Source: Bdellovibrio sp. | GTDB taxonomy: Bacteria > Bdellovibrionota > UBA1018 | DNA length: 6,210 nucleotides | Direction: 5' to 3' | Assembly (NCBI GenBank): GCA_016213345.1 | Contig: JACRAO010000090.1 | Location: 1-6,210 of the forward strand | In this document: in pieces, positions 1 to 6,210 of the stretch | How positions within the stretch are numbered: the stretch's first letter is position 1 | How the letters are laid out: each line of letters begins with the position of its first letter | Made by a program: the position numbers and the translations under genes | Notes under the pieces: generated by a model | What the model saw: the letters and a program-made list of their open reading frames with translations, nothing else | Told to the model about the DNA's origin: nothing | Database searches by the model: none

Positions 1-55
1 CACGAGCTGGAGGCGAGTGTACATCTAATTGCAAGCGCAGCCCAGGAGGGCGAGC
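1..55 (+). other. Left edge: probable 3' end of an upstream gene, frame unresolved
   Basis: This stretch is GC-rich (34 of 55 bases) compared with the AT-rich remainder. Two readings on the plus strand could be the tail of an upstream gene. One frame is open from base 3 to a TGA at 57-59 and would overlap the next start codon as ATGA, the same arrangement seen between the next two genes. Its last residues would be ECTSNCKRSPGGRA. The other frame ends at a TAA at 26-28 with the tail TSWRRVYI, which loosely recalls the aromatic-basic endings of the two pilin-like proteins (RGFK and WGWK). The third frame stays open to a stop at 106-108 and would overlap the next gene deeply, so it is the least likely. 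The upstream gene is probably part of the same pilin-type operon, but that is inference. Confidence 0.35.
44..50 (+). promoter_or_regulatory. Ribosome binding site that fixes the start at 56
   Basis: AGGAGGG lies 5 nt before the ATG at 56. This strong Shine-Dalgarno match decides in favour of ATG 56 over the in-frame TTG at 29, which has no comparable site before it. The choice also leaves an 8-residue prepilin leader, a typical length. Confidence 0.85.
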
Positions 56-1447
56 ATGACAAAAAATTCTTTTTCTGGATTTACTCTAGTCGAAACACTC
101 ATTGGATTTAGTATTTTAGTGACTATTGCTTTAGCGGTTTCTCGACTATCAGTTGATGTTATTCGCTCAAGACAACGGATGAACACAATGATTAATTTTG
201 CCAATGTAATGGCTGAACTTGGTAAGATATTCAGCAGTACCGATACCTGTAAAACAATTTTTACTGATGACTTTACTTATGAACCAAATCCAGGACCCCT
301 GCCTTCTCCATTAACCGGCAACGGACAAGCCATTGACTTAAACTCTCCGACTGGACAAAAGTTTCGCAAGATACTTGAAAAAGAATTTATTCCTAGAGAA
401 AAACTTAATGTTAGATCTTTAATTCTTAGGCCATTAAATCCCGGCCCTTTGGATGAAGGCAGAGGAAATCTTCTGGTTCAACTTCAAGTGTCGTTAGAGA
501 AAACAAACCAAGAAGCATATTTAAGAAATTTTTTATTAAATTTAATTACACTCACTGAAAATACAACAGAGAATAACCTCAACACAAAAATACTTAAGTG
601 CGGCGTGCAAGCAGAACCACAAGTTCAATACGGCATGAAGCTAGGTTATATAAACAATAAAACAATTAGATTTGAGCCCAAAAGTCTAGATAATACATCG
701 AGAATTATTGTCAAAAAGATGAATGCAAGTGATGACATAAGTAAACAAGAAATAGCTACCTCTGATATTGCAAGCGCACTAGATGGGTCCTTAGATACAT
801 TTAGTGAAGGCACAATTGGTGGTCTTGACCCAAGCGTTTCGGTTCCATTACCGGCTAAAATTGGATTTGATATCTATATTATAAGCAAAAAAGATGGTTT
901 AAATCCAAAGCTTTATTGTGCAGAAACCGGAAGAGCTCCACAAGCTCAGGGAGAATATGAATTCATTTCAGGCATTTTAGGCTTTGTTGCCTATAATATT
1001 CCAGATCATGGTGGTATTATTCCTTTTTCAGATACTGGTAAAGGAGAGTTTCTATTTGAAAGATCAGTTACGCTTTTTAGTGGAGATTTAGATGACTACG
1101 GTGCTTCGAATGCTATTGTTGCAACTAATTTAACTAAACTTGTTCCTCATTTATCTTCTGCACTTTATATTTATTATGAAAAACCAGATATAATGACATT
1201 AACAGGCGCGACACAACAAGTTGATTTAGATAAAGTTTTTTGTATTAGTTTTCAATACGCAAATAACAGTGCTACCACCCCAAAAGAATGTGTGGCTTCG
1301 AGTGGAAATTTCACAATCCCCGTCACTTCTGATGGCTCAGATAGAATTATAAATGCTCTTAAGATTCGAGGTGAATCCAAAGTGGGCCCAAAGAATGCAA
1401 AACTATATGTTCGAGGTTTTAAACTTTTATCAAGGATCGGACAATGA
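56..1447 (+). CDS. Large prepilin-like protein with type IV pilin N-terminus (first of two paralogues)
   Basis: A 463-residue protein beginning with a class III prepilin signal. The leader MTKNSFSG is followed by FTLVE, with cleavage expected after Gly8 and Glu at +5 of the mature protein. A hydrophobic segment to about residue 30 would anchor it in the inner membrane and pack into a pilus or pseudopilus core after PilD-type cleavage and N-methylation. The remaining part, about 430 residues, should be periplasmic or surface exposed. It holds five cysteines (65, 182, 288, 396, 412) and several motifs shared with the next gene: QYG at 191-193, a GG-to-AYN block at 255-314, and FCI...KECV at 395-413. 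Ordinary pilins and minor pilins are about 150-350 residues, so the C-terminal region is an added module I do not recognise. The N-terminus resembles PilV-like minor pilins, but the match is too generic for a gene symbol. Its stop overlaps the next start by 4 nt. The role could be a minor pilin carrying an adhesive domain or a type II secretion pseudopilin. Confidence 0.88.
   Translation: MTKNSFSGFTLVETLIGFSILVTIALAVSRLSVDVIRSRQRMNTMINFANVMAELGKIFSSTDTCKTIFTDDFTYEPNPGPLPSPLTGNGQAIDLNSPTGQKFRKILEKEFIPREKLNVRSLILRPLNPGPLDEGRGNLLVQLQVSLEKTNQEAYLRNFLLNLITLTENTTENNLNTKILKCGVQAEPQVQYGMKLGYINNKTIRFEPKSLDNTSRIIVKKMNASDDISKQEIATSDIASALDGSLDTFSEGTIGGLDPSVSVPLPAKIGFDIYIISKKDGLNPKLYCAETGRAPQAQGEYEFISGILGFVAYNIPDHGGIIPFSDTGKGEFLFERSVTLFSGDLDDYGASNAIVATNLTKLVPHLSSALYIYYEKPDIMTLTGATQQVDLDKVFCISFQYANNSATTPKECVASSGNFTIPVTSDGSDRIINALKIRGESKVGPKNAKLYVRGFKLLSRIGQ
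1432..1436 (+). promoter_or_regulatory. Ribosome binding site for the second pilin-like gene
   Basis: AAGGA inside the end of the first pilin-like gene lies 7 nt before the ATG at 1444. Together with the ATGA overlap this indicates translational coupling of the two genes. Confidence 0.7.
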
Positions 1448-2928
1448 GAATACTACACGAAATAAAATATAAAAGTGGGTTTTCCTTAATAGAACTCGTT
1501 ATAACTATGGCAGTAGGCACTATTGGACTTCTTGCGCTTTCGTATATGTTAGTGTCAAGTTACCAGACGCAAACAGACCTTTTAAAGCAACTAGATATTC
1601 AAAACTTTTTAGCAAGACTGGACCTAGCCATAAACCAATCCGATAGCTGTACTTCTGGATTAAACCAACAAATCTTAAATCCAAATGGAGTTACTGTTTT
1701 AGATGAAATAAAAAACAGAAGCGGCGCTGCAATTATAAGAAGAGGCGATCGTCCACTAAATGATACCAACGGATTTCGTCTTGAAACATTAAATTTAACA
1801 TTAGAAACACCGCCTGCCGGAACTCCGGTACAAATTCCCTCAGGGAGAAATACGTTTTATGCGGATTTGAACATATGCTTAGCTAAATCTCACGACACAT
1901 CTATAAGTTGTGAAAATTCACCACAAAACATAACTAGATCCTTTCCCTTAGTGCTGGATACCCTGACAGAAGGCGGAGTAACCAGAGTTGCACAATGCAG
2001 ACAAATGAAAATTGTTCCTCTGCAGTATGGAATTAAATTTGTAAACTATGTCGATCTAGTCTGGTACAATTCGCCACCACCTCCTCCTGGCACGCCAGCA
2101 CCTCCAGAACCAGATGATAACAAAAACATGATTGTTTTATTGCCTTCTGGGTTAAACAACAGTGCTCGTATACTAGTTAAAAACCCAGATCAACCTAAAG
2201 CCGCTTTAGTACCAATCACAATTCAAAGAAACAGTGACGGAAGCGGTCTTATTGGAGATCTGAGAACGCTTGGACCAGGCGGACGCGATAGTGATGTCCA
2301 ATCACCTCTCTCAGACAATACGGGATATGATGTTTATCTTATTTCAAAAACAATGGGAAAAAATCCACGCCTACTATTTACCAAATCCGGCAATACTCCC
2401 GAAATGCCACCAGAATATGCGCTTAGATCAGAACTGCTTTGGTTTATTGCCTACAACCCCTGGTCTTTTGAGGGAAACGTTAAAAACACCAGTGGAATTG
2501 TAAAATTTATCGATCTAGGTTTTGGAATTTGCGCTTATCCAAATTTTACTGAATTTAATATTCCACTCCTCAATCGTTATGATACTAGTTCGGAAATAAA
2601 CATTAGTTTTGTGGGCAAAGCACCAAACTCTGCAACATATGTTAGACTCATAGGCTCAAAATATAGTGTGGATAATTATGGAATTCCGTTTGGTTCAAAA
2701 ACAGATGCCGACCCAAACAATGATCCAAAATTTTGTATTAAATATACTATTCCAACGGTTAATTTTGAAATTTATAAAGAATGCGTAGGACAAGACAGTT
2801 TTGTTACTATACCAACTCCGCCTTTAACAATAAAAGTCAAAGGTGAAAATAGTAAATTTCCACCGTGGCCCCCTTCTATTATTTTATCAGTGTGGGGCTG
2901 GAAGATCCCAACTCCTATGGGGCGTTAA
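1444..2928 (+). CDS. Large prepilin-like protein, PilW-like N-terminus (second paralogue)
   Basis: A 494-residue protein with a 12-residue class III leader ending in KSG, cleavage after Gly12, and FSLIE with Glu at +5. A hydrophobic helix runs to about residue 38, followed by an amphipathic stretch to about residue 64 that resembles PilW-type minor pilins in layout. Seven cysteines are present (69, 145, 156, 185, 363, 431, 447); four of them line up with cysteines of the preceding protein. Shared motifs are QYG at 194-196, LNNSARILVK at 237-246, the GG-to-AYN block at 279-338 and FCI...KECV at 430-448. A proline-rich stretch at 211-223 (PPPPPGTPAPPEP) is absent from the paralogue. It starts by a 4-nt overlap with the first pilin-like gene and ends in a stop codon shared base for base with the purA end, so it is the last gene of its operon. 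The C-terminal half appears beta-rich and is not a family I can name. The prepilin assignment is secure; a function in adhesion, motility or secretion is inference. Confidence 0.88.
   Translation: MRILHEIKYKSGFSLIELVITMAVGTIGLLALSYMLVSSYQTQTDLLKQLDIQNFLARLDLAINQSDSCTSGLNQQILNPNGVTVLDEIKNRSGAAIIRRGDRPLNDTNGFRLETLNLTLETPPAGTPVQIPSGRNTFYADLNICLAKSHDTSISCENSPQNITRSFPLVLDTLTEGGVTRVAQCRQMKIVPLQYGIKFVNYVDLVWYNSPPPPPGTPAPPEPDDNKNMIVLLPSGLNNSARILVKNPDQPKAALVPITIQRNSDGSGLIGDLRTLGPGGRDSDVQSPLSDNTGYDVYLISKTMGKNPRLLFTKSGNTPEMPPEYALRSELLWFIAYNPWSFEGNVKNTSGIVKFIDLGFGICAYPNFTEFNIPLLNRYDTSSEINISFVGKAPNSATYVRLIGSKYSVDNYGIPFGSKTDADPNNDPKFCIKYTIPTVNFEIYKECVGQDSFVTIPTPPLTIKVKGENSKFPPWPPSIILSVWGWKIPTPMGR
2925..2928. 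other. TTAA overlap supplying both convergent stop codons
   Basis: The palindrome TTAA contains the TAA that ends the second pilin-like gene on the plus strand (2926-2928) and the TAA that ends purA on the minus strand (2925-2927). The two operons therefore overlap tail to tail by 4 bp, with no intergenic space for a terminator. Confidence 0.9.
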
Positions 2929-4244
2929 CTCAGAAAAGGATCTTGTAAAAGCAAAGTTTCTTCTCTGCCTGGGCCAATGCTTAGTAAAACAACAGGGATA
3001 CCCAAGTAGTCCTCAATCGTTCTTACAAAAGTCTGCATTTCTTGTGGAAGGTCCGAAAAAGACTTCATATTGTTTTTTTCATAACGGGGCCAGCCACTTA
3101 GAATTTCATAACTTGGCTCTACTTTTTCTAAATCTTCGATACTAGAAGGCAAGTCATAAAAAGTAGACGACGCATAACGATAGCCGGTACAAATTTTTAC
3201 ATGATCAAAACCCTGCAAAACATCCGCTTTCATCAGCGCAAGCCCGTGTAGGCCATTGACTTCGACTGCATACTTTAGAGCAATAAGATCTAGCCACCCA
3301 ATACGTCGTGGCCTCCCAGTTGTTGCTCCAAACTCAGCTCCAATTTTTCGGATTTCATTAGCCAATTCTTTTTCTGTGTGCTCAATTTCGGTTGGAAATG
3401 GCCCTGTTCCAACTCTGGTCGTATAGGCTTTAGTAATGCCAATGACCTTAGCCTTTAAATTTAAACCCAAACCAGATCCGGTTAACACTCCACCCGTTAC
3501 AGTGTTTGAAGAAGTAACATAGGGATACGTGCCATGATCAACATCTAGAAGTGTGCCTTGAGCACCTTCAAAAAGAATTGGCCGATTATCCCTTACTGCT
3601 TCGCTAAGTATGACTCTTACATTAGCCACATACGGTTTTAGTTTTTCTCCTAATTTGAGACATTCCTCATACAGTTTATTGAATTCGACTTCTTGTGTGT
3701 TAAACAAATGCTTAAATAAAATATTTTTTTCTTCTAATGCCAGTTGTAGTTTTGTTTTTAATAACTGGGGCCTTAATAAATCAATAACTTGAATGCCACG
3801 TCTGGCCACTTTATCTTCGTATGCAGGTCCAATCCCCCGCACGGTCGTGCCAATTTTTCCTTTTCCACTTCCAGCATATTCTTCTCGTAAGCGATCTAAA
3901 GTTCTGTGGTAAGGCAAAATCACGTGAGCTCTTTCGCTGACACGAATCATTTCGTAAGGCAACACCTGCTTAAACACACCGCTTTCAGCTAAAGATTGGA
4001 CTTCTTCAAAAAATATATTTGGATCAAATACGACCCCATTGGCAATCAAACATATTTTACCGGCATGTAAAATGCCACTTGGAATAAGATGTAAAACTGT
4101 TTTTTTCCCATTCACCACCAAAGTATGGCCAGCATTGTTTCCACCCTGATAGCGAACAATGTATTCAGCTTTCGCACTAAAGATATCTACAACCTTCCCT
4201 TTTCCTTCATCGCCCCATTGGGCACCTATTACAATTACATTCAT
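2925..4244 (-). CDS. purA: Adenylosuccinate synthetase
   Basis: PurA joins IMP and aspartate using GTP to give adenylosuccinate, the first committed step from IMP to AMP, in the cytoplasm. The 439-residue protein is full length (family about 430). The N-terminal GTP-binding loop is at 11-17 (GDEGKGK) with catalytic Asp12. His40 lies in NNAGHT, the second catalytic residue by comparison with E. coli His41. The family signature GIGPAYEDKVARRGI is at 137-151, FEGAQG at 225-230, TTGRPRR at 308-314 in the substrate-binding loop, MKAD at 338-341 in the guanine-recognition position, and SIGPGREET near the C-terminus (422-430). All key residues I can check are present, so it should be active. The start at 4244 gives the canonical N-terminus. 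The gene follows serA by 15 nt in the same direction, so it is probably co-transcribed with the serine genes. The last 4 bp overlap the convergent pilin-like gene. Confidence 0.97.
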   Translation of the reverse strand: MNVIVIGAQWGDEGKGKVVDIFSAKAEYIVRYQGGNNAGHTLVVNGKKTVLHLIPSGILHAGKICLIANGVVFDPNIFFEEVQSLAESGVFKQVLPYEMIRVSERAHVILPYHRTLDRLREEYAGSGKGKIGTTVRGIGPAYEDKVARRGIQVIDLLRPQLLKTKLQLALEEKNILFKHLFNTQEVEFNKLYEECLKLGEKLKPYVANVRVILSEAVRDNRPILFEGAQGTLLDVDHGTYPYVTSSNTVTGGVLTGSGLGLNLKAKVIGITKAYTTRVGTGPFPTEIEHTEKELANEIRKIGAEFGATTGRPRRIGWLDLIALKYAVEVNGLHGLALMKADVLQGFDHVKICTGYRYASSTFYDLPSSIEDLEKVEPSYEILSGWPRYEKNNMKSFSDLPQEMQTFVRTIEDYLGIPVVLLSIGPGREETLLLQDPFLS

Positions 4245-4254
4245 ATTAAATATG

Positions 4255-4260
4255 CCTCTT
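4255..4260 (-). promoter_or_regulatory. Ribosome binding site of purA
   Basis: On the minus strand AAGAGG lies 10 nt before the purA ATG, and its first base is the last base of the serA stop codon. The spacing is at the long end of normal. The arrangement suggests that ribosomes finishing serA can help initiation at purA. Confidence 0.6.
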
Positions 4261-5243
4261 TAATTAATAATTCCTGCTCTTTCTCCTTTTACAAAAAACT
4301 TAATCATCTGTTCTGCCGCTACTTGTGCAACTCTCTCTTGTGCTTCGAAAGTAGAAGCCCCCAAATGTGGGGTGCAAATAATCTTAGAATGCTGAAACAG
4401 AGGGTTTGGAAACTGTGGTGGCTCTTTCTCATACACATCAAATGCCGCGCCACTTAGTTTGCCTTGATCTAAAGCGGCAATTACAGCTTTTTCGTCAACA
4501 ATACCACCTCTAGAGCAATTGATTAAAAAAGCCTTGTCCTTCATTTTTGAAATTTGATCTGAACAAATTAAATATCCTTTGGTTTTTGGAATATGAATAG
4601 TAATGACGTGAGAGTGATTTAGTGCTTCATCTAAAGTCTGAGCTAACTTAAAATTTTCATCATTTTTTGAAATCTGAAACGGTAGTTGTGACAGAGATTT
4701 TACTGCCGGATCATAACCAATGACTTTCATGCCAAGCCCCAAAGCTTTTTCAGCAACGATTTTGCCAATATTTCCCAAACCTAAAATGCCCAAAATTTTA
4801 CCTGTAACTTCATGGCCCTTAAAACTTTCTCGATCCCATTTGTTTTCTCGCAAAGAAATCATAGATTGAGGAATCATCCTAAACATTGCAAAAAGAAGAC
4901 TAATAGTTTGCTCTGCTGCAGCAAGGGAATTGGCAGTGGCCGTATTCATTACTGGTATTTTTCTTTCAGTTGCTACTTTAACATCAATATTATCTACCCC
5001 GGCACCAGCTCTAACAATGAGTTTTAGTGATGTCCCGAGTTCAATCAACTCTCTAGTCAAAGTAGTCGCAGAACGAATCACAACACAATCATATAAAGAA
5101 ATAATTTTTGCAAGATCTTGACTTGAAATAGATTTCCTTAAATCAATATAAAATTGTGAATAGTGCTTAAAAAGCTCTAAACCTTCTTTAGCTAAACCGT
5201 CTGTAATTAAAACTTTTGTTATAGCTTCTTTTTGAACTGTCAT
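4260..5243 (-). CDS. serA: D-3-phosphoglycerate dehydrogenase, short form without regulatory domain
   Basis: SerA oxidises 3-phosphoglycerate to 3-phosphohydroxypyruvate with NAD, the first step of serine synthesis. The 327-residue protein has the D-2-hydroxyacid dehydrogenase fold: an N-terminal substrate-domain part with RAGAGVDNID at 79-88 and the NT...AAAEQT stretch at 100-113, a Rossmann domain with GLGNIG at 155-160 and Asp178 after the second strand (favouring NAD over NADP), and the catalytic set Arg245 (in SRGGIVDE), Glu274 (in YEKEPP) and His293 (in TPHLGAST). The chain ends at about 327, just where longer SerA proteins (about 410 to 530 residues) continue into ACT or ASB regulatory domains, so serine feedback through an ACT domain is not expected. 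A related 2-hydroxyacid dehydrogenase is possible, but the RAGAGVDNID and AAAE motifs and the adjoining aminotransferase favour SerA. The ATG at 5243 has a good ribosome binding site. It lies 10 nt after the aminotransferase and 15 nt before purA. Confidence 0.88.
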   Translation of the reverse strand: MTVQKEAITKVLITDGLAKEGLELFKHYSQFYIDLRKSISSQDLAKIISLYDCVVIRSATTLTRELIELGTSLKLIVRAGAGVDNIDVKVATERKIPVMNTATANSLAAAEQTISLLFAMFRMIPQSMISLRENKWDRESFKGHEVTGKILGILGLGNIGKIVAEKALGLGMKVIGYDPAVKSLSQLPFQISKNDENFKLAQTLDEALNHSHVITIHIPKTKGYLICSDQISKMKDKAFLINCSRGGIVDEKAVIAALDQGKLSGAAFDVYEKEPPQFPNPLFQHSKIICTPHLGASTFEAQERVAQVAAEQMIKFFVKGERAGIIN

Positions 5244-5248
5244 GCTCG

Positions 5249-5254
5249 CCCCTT
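5249..5254 (-). promoter_or_regulatory. Ribosome binding site of serA
   Basis: On the minus strand AAGGGG lies 5 nt before the serA ATG and touches the TAA stop of the aminotransferase (its first A is the last base of that stop). This supports the start at 5243 and tight translational linkage of the two genes. Confidence 0.75.
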
Positions 5255-6210
5255 TATAATTTCACATTTGCAAAGGTTTTTAACACAGCTCCTACGCCTT
5301 TGCCAAATTCGACCGGGTAGCCCAAATCATTCAGAGTAAGTTCTAAACAAGAAATCCCAGTTGTGATGTCAAACCTATCACAATATCCAAAGTGAGAAAG
5401 TCTAAATATTTTTCCTTCTAACTCGTCTTGTCCGCCTGCAATGGTAACTCCATATTTATCGCGCATTGTTTTTGGTATAGCCTTGCCGTCTTTGATCTGT
5501 GGCGGCACCTTGACAGCCGTTACTGCAGTCGAAGGAGATTTGCTTGCTAAAATTTCTAAACCCAGCGCTTGTACTGCATTTCGAGTTGCTTTTGCTAGCA
5601 GTTCGTGACGGGCAAAAACATTTTGTAAACCTTCTTCTTTTATCATTTTTAAGCTTTCCTCTAAACCTTGAATTAGAGAAATTGCCGGAGTCCATGCGGT
5701 TTGATTTTTAGATAAAGCTTTTCTTTCTTTATCTAAATCAAAATAAAATTTTGGCAGTTCTGATCGCTCTCTCATTGCCCAAGCTTTGTCACTTAGAGCA
5801 ATAAATGAAAGTCCTGGAGGGATCATAAGTGCCTTTTGTGACCCTGTAATCATAACATCCAAGCCCAATACATCCATTGGTAAATCAAAAACGCCACATG
5901 CTGTAATGGCATCACAAATAGTCAACAAATTATATTCTTTTGCAATTTTACAAATTTCTGGTGTGGGCATCTTAACACCCGTAGAAGTTTCAGAAGCTTG
6001 AAATAATATAGCCTTGGCATCTGTATTGGAGCGTACCGTAGTTTCGAGTTGGTTTGGTTCAATAGCGTTTCCTGGTACTAGTTTAATTTCAATTGGGTTT
6101 AGCCCATAATTTTTAGATATCTTTGTCCAACGCTCACCAAATTTTCCTCCATTGATAGTAATAACTTTATCACCTTTACTAAACAAATTAGAAACAGCAG
6201 CATCCATAGC
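5254..6210 (-). CDS. Class V PLP-dependent aminotransferase, N-terminus outside the window
   Basis: The visible 318 residues are the C-terminal part of an alanine-glyoxylate/serine-glyoxylate type (class V, fold type I) aminotransferase. Counting from the Met at 6207 as residue 1, the cofactor aspartate is Asp99 (ICDAITACG), the PLP-binding lysine is Lys125 (TGSQKALMIPPG) and the substrate-carboxylate arginine is Arg269 (KIFRLSHFGYCD). The Met at 6207 is not the start: the text around it (AMDAAVSNLFSKGDKV) matches the internal segment that follows the substrate-binding loop in this family, the frame continues to the window edge, and family members are about 380 residues, so roughly 65 residues are missing. 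It lies 10 nt before serA in the same operon. By context it probably transaminates 3-phosphohydroxypyruvate with glutamate, replacing SerC, which belongs to a separate branch of class V. Sequence alone does not exclude alanine-glyoxylate or serine-glyoxylate activity. Confidence 0.9.
   Translation of the reverse strand, partial: AMDAAVSNLFSKGDKVITINGGKFGERWTKISKNYGLNPIEIKLVPGNAIEPNQLETTVRSNTDAKAILFQASETSTGVKMPTPEICKIAKEYNLLTICDAITACGVFDLPMDVLGLDVMITGSQKALMIPPGLSFIALSDKAWAMRERSELPKFYFDLDKERKALSKNQTAWTPAISLIQGLEESLKMIKEEGLQNVFARHELLAKATRNAVQALGLEILASKSPSTAVTAVKVPPQIKDGKAIPKTMRDKYGVTIAGGQDELEGKIFRLSHFGYCDRFDITTGISCLELTLNDLGYPVEFGKGVGAVLKTFANVKL

Noticed and set aside
29..55. TTG at 29 as the start of the first pilin-like gene
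   Set aside because: It would add nine residues (MQAQPRRAS) to the leader, and there is no ribosome binding site before it. ATG 56 has AGGAGGG at 5 nt and gives a normal 8-residue leader.
2270..2503. 77-residue plus-strand open frame
   Set aside because: It lies wholly inside the second pilin-like gene in another frame, with no recognisable motif.
2890..2925. Possible terminator hairpin near the end of the second pilin-like gene (TGGG...CCCA and nearby G/C runs)
   Set aside because: The stem is only about 4 bp, is followed by no T-run, and lies in coding sequence.
2843..3145. 100-residue plus-strand open frame across the convergent junction
   Set aside because: It spans the ends of two well-supported genes and is partly antisense to purA. 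The translation has no domain or signal and there is no good ribosome binding site.
3610..3792. 60-residue plus-strand open frame antisense to purA
   Set aside because: It is a shadow of the conserved purA coding sequence with no protein-like features.
4245..4259. Purine riboswitch or PurR-type operator upstream of purA
   Set aside because: The gap is only 15 nt and holds most of the ribosome binding site and spacer, with no room for an aptamer and no recognisable operator.
4125..4457. 110-residue plus-strand open frame antisense to the purA/serA junction
   Set aside because: It overlaps the conserved ends of two genes, and its Ser/Tyr/Phe/Cys-rich translation looks like an antisense artefact.
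4812..5121. Two plus-strand open frames (4812-5027 and 4930-5121) antisense to serA
   Set aside because: They overlap each other in different frames inside the Rossmann and substrate-domain coding region of serA and carry no recognisable motif.
5456..6001. Open frames at 5456-5695 (minus) and 5786-6001 (plus) within the aminotransferase gene
   Set aside because: Both are alternative-frame shadows of a conserved enzyme. The first is a basic Ser/Lys/Arg-rich frameshift translation, the second an antisense reading of the PLP-lysine region.
6205..6207. ATG (minus strand) as the true start of the aminotransferase
   Set aside because: The frame stays open to the window edge, and the surrounding residues match an internal family segment. 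A start here would remove the N-terminal part of the cofactor-binding domain.

Overview
This is an almost fully coding window from an AT-rich genome, most likely a Gram-negative bacterium. It has two convergent gene blocks that meet tail to tail at about 2925-2928. Two large prepilin-like proteins sit beside a serA-purA block. That arrangement, with the AT-rich composition, would fit a Bdellovibrio-like or other Deltaproteobacteria-derived lineage, but this is a weak inference and no marker gene here fixes the taxonomy.

Left half, plus strand (1-2928): the end of a probable upstream gene whose frame I cannot settle, then two prepilin-type proteins of 463 and 494 residues. They overlap by 4 nt (ATGA) and are surely co-translated. 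Each has a class III (type IV pilin) leader and a hydrophobic N-terminal helix. Both are much longer than ordinary pilins. They are diverged paralogues: the C-terminal two thirds share cysteines at nearly the same spacing and an ungapped block of 60 residues with 26 identities. I do not recognise this C-terminal module. It is the most interesting content of the window.

Right half, minus strand, read from right to left (6210-2925): a class V PLP-dependent aminotransferase (its N-terminus lies beyond the right edge), a short D-3-phosphoglycerate dehydrogenase without a regulatory domain (serA), and adenylosuccinate synthetase (purA). The gaps are 10 and 15 nt and each ribosome binding site touches the previous stop codon, so this is a tight operon. 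The first two genes plausibly give the first two steps of serine synthesis, with the aminotransferase acting as a non-SerC phosphoserine aminotransferase. Serine leads on to glycine and one-carbon units for purines, and PurA commits IMP to AMP.

The two blocks share a TTAA that supplies both stop codons, so there is no room between them for a terminator. I found no RNA gene, CRISPR array, insertion sequence or riboswitch, and no gene-free stretch longer than about 55 bases.
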